Shown here piece by piece: positions 58,358 through 64,000 of a stretch of DNA of 64,000 nucleotides; position 1 is the first letter of the stretch, and each line of letters opens with the position of its first letter. Below the pieces are notes generated by a model that was not told where the DNA came from, ran no database searches, and worked only from the letters and a program-made list of their open reading frames with translations. A program made the translations under genes and the position numbers. Source of the stretch: Fidelibacterota bacterium. GTDB lineage: Bacteria > Fidelibacterota > Marinisomatia > SCGC-AAA003-L08 > JACNLC01. Location of the stretch: positions 1 to 64,000 of the forward strand of contig JABHXA010000013.1 of NCBI GenBank assembly GCA_018657495.1, in the 5' to 3' direction.

Positions 58358-58981
58358 ATGAAAGAAACAAATGGCAATAAAAATCAAATACTTACTAAGG
58401 TTGACGAGATGCGCGAGTTCTTCAAATTTGGTGATGAAATCATTCCTTTCCTGGAAGATTTATTTAAATTTCTTCAGGATGTCATGCCCATAATGTCTGA
58501 GGTGAGTTCATCTTTACAAGATACTACTAGTAAATTGCCAACTGCATCTGACAGGATAGCAGATGTAACAAAGACAACTGAAATGGCAACAACTGAGATT
58601 CTGGACAATCTAGATCTGATATCAGAAAAACTGACAGAATTAAATCTCGATTCAGATAAAGATCAAGATCATATTGATAATGTTAATGAAAAAATTACAA
58701 ATATAATTTTATCTCTTCAGTTCCAGGATATAACATCGCAGAAACTGGAGCATACTGAGCGCATATTATCCGCCATTTACGAAAAATTTACAGATCTATT
58801 TCATTCTCTTGAGGGTCTAAAATTTCAAACAGATTTCGGAACCAAAATAATGTCAGGATTGGATGTGGAAATCGATAAAAAAAATCTTGATGACAATTCC
58901 AAATTATTTGATAAAGAGACAGAGGATACTATCAGAAACGATAATTCAACCCAAGAGGATATCGATTCATTATTTGATTAG
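58358..58981 (+). CDS. cheZ: CheZ-like CheY phosphatase
   Basis: 207 residues from ATG 58358 (GAGG nine bases upstream; the in-frame GTG 58343 is less likely). Long helices with the CheZ signature LQFQDITSQKLEH, which keeps the catalytic pair as Asp124 and Gln128 (E. coli CheZ D-L-T-G-Q). The acidic C-terminus ends DIDSLFD, comparable to the CheY-binding tail of CheZ. Overall similarity is low, so this is a motif-based call, supported by its place after cheY at the end of the operon. Confidence 0.85.
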   Translation: MKETNGNKNQILTKVDEMREFFKFGDEIIPFLEDLFKFLQDVMPIMSEVSSSLQDTTSKLPTASDRIADVTKTTEMATTEILDNLDLISEKLTELNLDSDKDQDHIDNVNEKITNIILSLQFQDITSQKLEHTERILSAIYEKFTDLFHSLEGLKFQTDFGTKIMSGLDVEIDKKNLDDNSKLFDKETEDTIRNDNSTQEDIDSLFD

Positions 58982-59200
58982 CCAAATTAAAATCGATAAA
59001 ATTTATATATGGTACTATTTTGAGGAACCAGTGTAGCAAAGTGTAGGCAGGTTTTCTTTTTAAATCCCTATATTGTATCTGGGGACGGCACAAAAAAACT
59101 GATGAATCGAGGCTTTTTTAGTATAAAGTTGAAAGTATAAAGTTCATAAAGTTGACCCAGAAGGTTTTAATCACGCATGCCTTGTATCGTAAAAAAGGAT
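58982..59200. other. Gap between converging transcripts
   Basis: About 220 bases. It holds the short repeated words AGTATAAAGTTGAAAGTATA and AAAGTTCATAAAGTTGACCC (59119-59158), related to the tail of the hairpin element at 14697-14760. A stretch like GGCAGGTTTTCTTTTTAAATCCC resembles 14891-14912. These look like short dispersed repeats. No classic terminator is evident for either strand. Confidence 0.45.
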
Positions 59201-60539
59201 TTAATCCATTACAAAAGAAGCTCCGCAGGAGAAAATACCTGATTTGAATCCAGAGTTTCTTTCATAATTACTGTATCGCACATTGATACTTTTCAATCCA
59301 AATTTCCAAATCCTCACTTGAGTAAAAATATCGGTGTATTTTACGCCAAATCCATATTGATTTGAATTAAACTCAGATAAATCATAGTCGGAAGTATAAT
59401 ATTGATCTGTTGAAAGATGCTGATCAAATGGAGCGAAATGATCTGCTGCAGTTTGATTGTAATAACGGTAGGATGGGTAAAATGTGAAATTATCAAATAG
59501 TTTTATCGGGATCTCGATCGTTGCGGTATTTGAGGAAATACCCCAGTTATCATAATAAAATCGATAAAATGTTCTCAGAATAAATGTTTCATTTAAATAA
59601 TAATTTAATCTACAACTAACCGCTCCCTTGTTGCGACTGTCAGGATGGTGTTCAACATCATCAGCAAGCTGGAAATTTTCAATGAAAGAATTATCAATAT
59701 CAGAGAAATATACTCTATGAAATGGTGTTGATAATAATCCCCATTGCTCTGTCATTTCAAAGGATAAAAATGCCTGCGCTTTTGTGGATAGTATTTGAGA
59801 ATATTGGATGCCGAAGGAAAAAGATTTTCTTAAAGTTTCATCAAATTTTGTAAAAGACGGCTGATAGTCCGAATTGCCAGTTATAATGTTTTGAGTAAAA
59901 AGTGTATCCTGAATTCCATCACCACCCTGAGAAAAAGGTCTTAATTCATAGGGGTATACTGTATTCCATTTATCAATGAAAAGATTTGAGCTCGCCCCTA
60001 ATTCTGTATTTTTATTATTAAATAATTTTGTTATGCTTCCACCAAAACCAAATGAGAAATAATCGTATTCTGATGAAATGGATAATTTTGTCGAATAAAT
60101 TGAATTCCTATCAGCAGAATTATGAGTATAGGTGCCAGTCACATTTGACCATACATCGCTTTTGGATGCACCGCTGGATGCCTGGAACGGACTGGCATTA
60201 CCTTTGTCAAACGGATTAATATTGCTGGATGATGCCGATGTATAGGCAGAAATTCCCACATCAATTTTTAATATGTCGTCGTTATTTAAGGGGATCGAGA
60301 TTATAATTGTTGGAGAAAAATCAGAGAGCTCCTCAGTCCCAATACCACCGCTGACAGCAGCATTATCTCCATCCTGGGTATAATAACTGGTCAAAAAATC
60401 AATTTCAATATTATCTAAAACCCGCTTTACATAATTAGTATTTGCTCCGGTTGCTGCCTGCTGTCCAAATGACAGGGAAATCATCAGGATAATAATTATC
60501 CAATAAAATAACTTTCCAATTCGTTTAATTGCAGCCACA
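59201..60539 (-). CDS. DUF3570-family protein (probable outer-membrane beta-barrel)
   Basis: About 446 residues. The hydrophobic start (RIGKLFYWIIIILMISLSFGQQ) is a signal peptide. Longer starts up to 60607 would run deep into the upstream DUF4266 gene; GTG 60539 is my choice, and 60545 or 60548 are possible. The body is rich in aromatic beta-strands (FSFGFGGSITKLF, SINVRYSNYERNSGF) and ends in a short strand (FSCGASFVMD). The order thioredoxin/ApbE, DUF4266, DUF3570 identifies the family more firmly than sequence alone. Function unknown; probably the outer-membrane part of a flavin- or redox-linked system. Confidence 0.85.
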
Positions 60540-60737
60540 ACCACCACCTGTTTTACCGCCGCTACCTCCGGATGCCGCCTCACGGTATGAATGAAAGTTA
60601 GTTTCAAATCTATCTATTTTATTTGCAGATAATGCCATATCAGGATCATTGAGATCGATTTTTTCATATTCCTTTACGGTAGCACATGAAGATAGAAAAA
60701 AAATAATAAAGCAAATTAAGAATGTCTTTTTAATCAT
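60525..60737 (-). CDS. DUF4266 small lipoprotein with GGGCGCN tail
   Basis: 70 residues. A lipoprotein signal (FIIFFLSSC, lipid Cys18) is followed by VKEYEKIDLNDPDMAL and then REAASGGSGGKTGGGCGCN at the end, which is the DUF4266 hallmark. EAASGGS (53-59) resembles the Asp-x-x-Ser/Thr-Gly-Ala-Thr/Ser site where ApbE attaches FMN. It starts eight bases inside the thioredoxin-ApbE gene and ends inside the DUF3570 start, so all three are co-translated. The two terminal cysteines could take part in redox exchange with the thioredoxin domain. Confidence 0.9.
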   Translation of the reverse strand: MIKKTFLICFIIFFLSSCATVKEYEKIDLNDPDMALSANKIDRFETNFHSYREAASGGSGGKTGGGCGCN

Positions 60738-62097
60738 TGGTCTCTATTTTAATATTATTAGATTTGTGAGTATTGCCAAGATCATCAACAATAATACACT
60801 CAATTTCAGCCATTTGGTTAATCCGGTCAAGACCAGTATCAACCCCCATTACAAACACGGCCGTGGCCAAAGCGTCAGCAAGTTCTGCTTTTGGGGCAAA
60901 GACAGTGACGCTGATTATTCCTGTTGTTGGAAAACCCGTTCTTGGATCAAGAATATGAGAGTATTTCTTTTCACCCAATGTTATAAATTTTTGATAATTA
61001 CCAGAGGTAACAACTGCTTTATCCCGTATAGGCAATGTTGCGAATACTGAGTTTTTATTTAGTGGATTTGTTATGGCTATTGTCCAACTATCGCCATTGG
61101 GGCGTTCTCCCCAGGTATTCATATCTCCTGAAGCATTTATAATCCCTGCGGTCACTCCTTCAGAAATGAGTAACTCTTTTGCTTTATCGGCAGCATATCC
61201 CTTGCCGATACCACCAAAACCGATTTTCATTCCTGATAATTCTAAAAAAACAGTTTGATTTAATTCATCAACGATAATGTGTTGATACCCAACTTTTTTT
61301 AACGACTCGCTAACTTCTTCTTCTGATGGTAATTCAGCCATCGATCCATCAAATTTCCAAATATTATCAAGTGTGGCATAGCTAATATCAAAAGCACCAT
61401 CTGTGACAGCAGAAATACCATTTGCCCGTTTTATCAGATTTAGCAATTCACTATCAACAATAACGGGTCCAACTCCAGAATTCTGATTAATCGTACGTGT
61501 CTGTGATGAGTTATCCCATGAGGAAATTAATTTTTCTATTCTGGATATTTCCTTTATTGCAGTATCGATGTAATTCCCTGCTTCTAAACTGTCATTTGCA
61601 ACCACAGTGATATCAAATCTGCTCCCCATTAATTTTAAGGTTCTGCTATACTCACTTTTACTGATAGGGGGGATATAAAGCAGCTTTATATATTCGTCTG
61701 GAGTAAGTTTTTGATAACCTAATTCTTTTAGCACATCTCCATTTTTGTCCAATATCACAATAAATGGAAAATACCCATATCGATTATATTTATCGGCAAG
61801 TAGCTGGTTTTTTTTAGTTTGTTCTTTAGATAATTTATTTTTCTTCTTTTTTGGGAAATCGGCTTTTAATAAAACAAAATTATCTTTGGCAAAATGTTTA
61901 AATTCAGTTGAACTCCATAGCTCTCTTTCAAGCTTTATGCAGGGAGCACACCAGTCAGAACCCTGAAAAACCAAAACGATATTTTGATTTTTTAATAATG
62001 CTTCATCCCTGGCCTGATCAAGATCAGATAACCAATTTTGGCTATGACTAAAGCTCCAGGAAAGGGTAATTAAAATGTTGAATAATAATAATTTCAT
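60730..62097 (-). CDS. apbE: Exported thioredoxin-like / ApbE FAD:protein FMN transferase fusion
   Basis: 455 residues with a signal peptide (MKLLLFNILITLSWSFSHSQ). Residues 25-145 are a thioredoxin fold with WCAPC (Cys50, Cys53). Residues 150-450 are an ApbE domain: DGAFDISYATLDNIWKFDG, GFGGIGKGYAADKAKELL, AGIINASGDMNTWG and YSHILDPRTGFPTTG. ApbE moves FMN from FAD onto Ser/Thr of exported proteins. The fusion joins disulfide chemistry and flavinylation in one periplasmic protein. It is the first gene of the leftward operon with DUF4266 and DUF3570. Confidence 0.94.
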   Translation of the reverse strand: MKLLLFNILITLSWSFSHSQNWLSDLDQARDEALLKNQNIVLVFQGSDWCAPCIKLERELWSSTEFKHFAKDNFVLLKADFPKKKKNKLSKEQTKKNQLLADKYNRYGYFPFIVILDKNGDVLKELGYQKLTPDEYIKLLYIPPISKSEYSRTLKLMGSRFDITVVANDSLEAGNYIDTAIKEISRIEKLISSWDNSSQTRTINQNSGVGPVIVDSELLNLIKRANGISAVTDGAFDISYATLDNIWKFDGSMAELPSEEEVSESLKKVGYQHIIVDELNQTVFLELSGMKIGFGGIGKGYAADKAKELLISEGVTAGIINASGDMNTWGERPNGDSWTIAITNPLNKNSVFATLPIRDKAVVTSGNYQKFITLGEKKYSHILDPRTGFPTTGIISVTVFAPKAELADALATAVFVMGVDTGLDRINQMAEIECIIVDDLGNTHKSNNIKIETND

Positions 62098-62648
62098 TTA
62101 ATTAAATTGTATTAATTCACAATTAGTAAGGCTCTAAAGGAATTGTTTTTTGGTAATATTAATTTAAAATTTACGGCAAAGTCAAGTATCCCCCGAATAC
62201 AATATCTTTGGTCATAAATAATTTCTGAGGATTAGTGAGATTATCAATCCGGCTTTAATTCGAAAGATCAAATTTGACAAATTACACTTACAATAATATA
62301 GCAGCAATATTTTTGATTTATATAAATATTAAATACCTGGATAACCATCACCTACAACAATCTTAGGAAGTAGTGATACCATGAGTTGCCATTTACCATA
62401 TTCATATCAAAAGATTAGAAATTGATTGTTAAAAAATTCTCAGACATAGTTATCTTACTATCTTTCGGATTTACTTAATATCTTATCTATTTGTTTGATA
62501 TTTGATCAATCGCCCATATTTGGTAATTTTTGGAAGCATGAGAGTAAGGATTTGTTGGATTTGAAATCGTCTTATTGCGATAAAGTTGTAAAATTTTAGA
62601 TCCTGTCTCAATTAGAAATAAAGGTATATTATCAGTATTAATTACATA
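62098..62648. other. Divergent intergenic region
   Basis: About 550 AT-rich bases between the leftward thioredoxin-ApbE operon and the rightward PLD-like gene. It should contain both promoters. A minus-strand frame at 62487-62741 overlaps the PLD-like coding sequence and is not supported. No repeat or known site is evident. Confidence 0.5.
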
Positions 62649-64000
62649 TTGCTGTGGATTTCCCTTGTTGGAATTTACCAAAGTGTCAAACCCTTTCCTG
62701 AGGGAGTTAATTACCGCAGTGCTCCAATAACCATCCCACAAGATAATGTCAAATTCCTTACTGACTTGACCTATATCGATCCCGAGGGAAAATTAATTCA
62801 TGATCAAGAAATATTTGACACGATGTTTTCATTAATTGATAGCGCTGAACAATATATTTTGATTGATGGATTTTTATTCAATCCATATCTTGGCCGCATG
62901 GATTCCTGCTATCGAAAATTGACTGAGGAATTATCAAAAAAGCTCATAGATAAAAAACAGTCCGATCCATCAATCAAGATTGATTTAATAATGGATCCTA
63001 TAAACACATGGTATGGGGGCAGGATTTTAGATGAAATAGACTCAATGAAAGTAGAAGGAATTAATGTACATTACACCGATTTAACAAAATTACGTGACAG
63101 CAATTTTATATATTCTCCAATCTGGCGAGTTTTCTTCCAATGGTTTGGAAATTCAGATAAGATTGGCATATTGCCCAATATTGTTTCACCAGAGTCAAAG
63201 AAAATTTCACTCCGCAGTTATTTAACCTTCCTGAATTTAAAAGTAAATCATCGAAAATCATTTATCACATTTTCTAATGGTAAAATTTATTCAATCGTCA
63301 CTTCCGCAAATCCGCATTCTGCCAGTTCAGCATTTTCAAATGTGGCGATATTGATAGAAGGTGAATTTGGTAAGGAATTATATGATGTAGAAAGATCAAT
63401 GGCAGAATTTTCAGGATTTTCATTAGACGGAGACAACATAATTGAGGTGGATACACCGTCAGTTATATCCGATGAAGATGATATCCAAATAGAAATAATT
63501 ACTGAAGGACAGATTAAGAAAAGCATAATATCTCTACTGAAAGGTGCAAATCCAGGTGATTCAATTTCGATTGCAATGTTTCATTTATCAAATCGGAAAG
63601 TGATACAAACAATTTTAAATACATCAAAAAGAGGTGTGTCGATCCGGTTGATATTGGACCCTAATAAAGATGGATTTGGGTACCCGCAAAACGGTATACC
63701 AAACCGCCCTGCTGCCCACGAAATTATTAAAAAGTCAAATGGCAGGATAAAAATCCGTTGGTATCATACCCATGGAGAGGAGTTTCACACAAAGCTGTTA
63801 ATAAATAAACAAAGCAATGGCCAGTCAGTATATATTTTAGGCTCTTCAAATATTACCAGGAAAAATATTGGGAATTATAATCTTGAATTAGATGTAAAGA
63901 TAACAACAACAACAACGAACAATTTAACTCAAGAGTTAACTGATTATTTTGAAAAGATATGGAAAAATAGAGATGGTAATTATTATACTGCCAATTATGA
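62649..64000 (+). CDS. PLD-like (HKD-type) exported or membrane-anchored protein, 3' end cut by window
   Basis: The frame is open from 62622 to the window end, about 450 codons from the TTG at 62649; no ATG is near, and AAAGG at 62618-62624 might serve ATT or ATC starts, so the start is uncertain. A hydrophobic segment (YILLWISLVGIYQ) is followed by a PLD-type fold with two half-sites: NHRKSF ... SAN (His codon at 63249) and FHTKLL ... GSSN (His codon at 63786). Both keep His-x-Lys and the later Asn, but the motif's usual Asp is Phe or Lys. It is probably a phospholipase D/cardiolipin-synthase-like or nuclease-like protein; activity is uncertain. Confidence 0.85.
   Translation, partial: MLWISLVGIYQSVKPFPEGVNYRSAPITIPQDNVKFLTDLTYIDPEGKLIHDQEIFDTMFSLIDSAEQYILIDGFLFNPYLGRMDSCYRKLTEELSKKLIDKKQSDPSIKIDLIMDPINTWYGGRILDEIDSMKVEGINVHYTDLTKLRDSNFIYSPIWRVFFQWFGNSDKIGILPNIVSPESKKISLRSYLTFLNLKVNHRKSFITFSNGKIYSIVTSANPHSASSAFSNVAILIEGEFGKELYDVERSMAEFSGFSLDGDNIIEVDTPSVISDEDDIQIEIITEGQIKKSIISLLKGANPGDSISIAMFHLSNRKVIQTILNTSKRGVSIRLILDPNKDGFGYPQNGIPNRPAAHEIIKKSNGRIKIRWYHTHGEEFHTKLLINKQSNGQSVYILGSSNITRKNIGNYNLELDVKITTTTTNNLTQELTDYFEKIWKNRDGNYYTANY

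Noticed and set aside
1..64000. tRNA, rRNA, prophage, insertion sequence or defence genes
   Set aside because: No tRNA T-arm with matching acceptor, no rRNA sequence, no transposase or integrase, and no nuclease/toxin set was recognised anywhere in the window.

Overview
The window is AT-rich bacterial DNA with Gram-negative features: an OprB-type porin, lipoproteins and type IX secretion (T9SS) sorting tails. Four secreted proteins carry paired dockerin-like calcium-loop repeats (GDVNxD...VLDxV...IIL), two of them followed by a T9SS tail that begins with a PNPFNP motif. This combination, together with many very large sensor proteins, suggests the Candidatus Marinimicrobia/Neomarinimicrobiota or a related FCB-group lineage. 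That assignment is inference from style; no rRNA or tRNA is present to confirm it.

Layout. 0-8.7 kb: two related hybrid histidine kinases, a bacteriohemerythrin and an HD-GYP response regulator. About 1 kb of the kinase-regulator junction is duplicated, leaving an HD-GYP regulator remnant between the copies. 8.7-20.5 kb: a patchy region with an unexplained GC-rich non-coding island, an unknown exported protein, a class III cyclase/AAA/TPR giant, a GreA-type factor, a CBS-GGDEF protein, a subtilase, a small exported protein and an XRE/membrane-protein pair. Intergenic repeats are scattered here, and one family sits in front of five successive genes. 20.5-29 kb: a propeller/Y_Y_Y/LuxR sensor interrupted by an amber codon, then a two-gene operon of a GH63-type glycosidase and a kinase-M23-aminotransferase fusion. 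29.3-36.2 kb: surface proteins (intradiol dioxygenase-like, dockerin-like, and a 12-repeat Cys-rich acidic protein) with a TPR/Fis-like regulator. 36.6-45.3 kb: a 1691-residue multi-PAS/GAF kinase, its NtrC-type partner, a single-domain receiver and a degenerate copy of that receiver with its promoter region, and a porin. 45.4-59 kb: a co-oriented chemosensory locus (MCP, two CheW, ExeA-like ATPase, two CheB-type, two CheR-type, HEAT, HDOD, CheA, two CheY, CheZ-like). 59.2-62.1 kb, minus strand: thioredoxin-ApbE fusion, DUF4266 lipoprotein, DUF3570 protein. 62.6 kb to the edge: a PLD-like protein cut by the window.

How it fits together. Most of the window is signalling (phosphorelay, c-di-GMP, cyclic nucleotide, chemosensory) plus cell-surface export. 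No flagellar or pilus genes are visible, so the output of the chemosensory locus is not fixed by this window. The strongest candidates for something under-described are the thioredoxin-ApbE/DUF4266/DUF3570 operon, the upstream repeat family, the 12-repeat Cys-rich surface protein, the duplicated receiver-plus-promoter unit and the kinase-M23-aminotransferase fusion.
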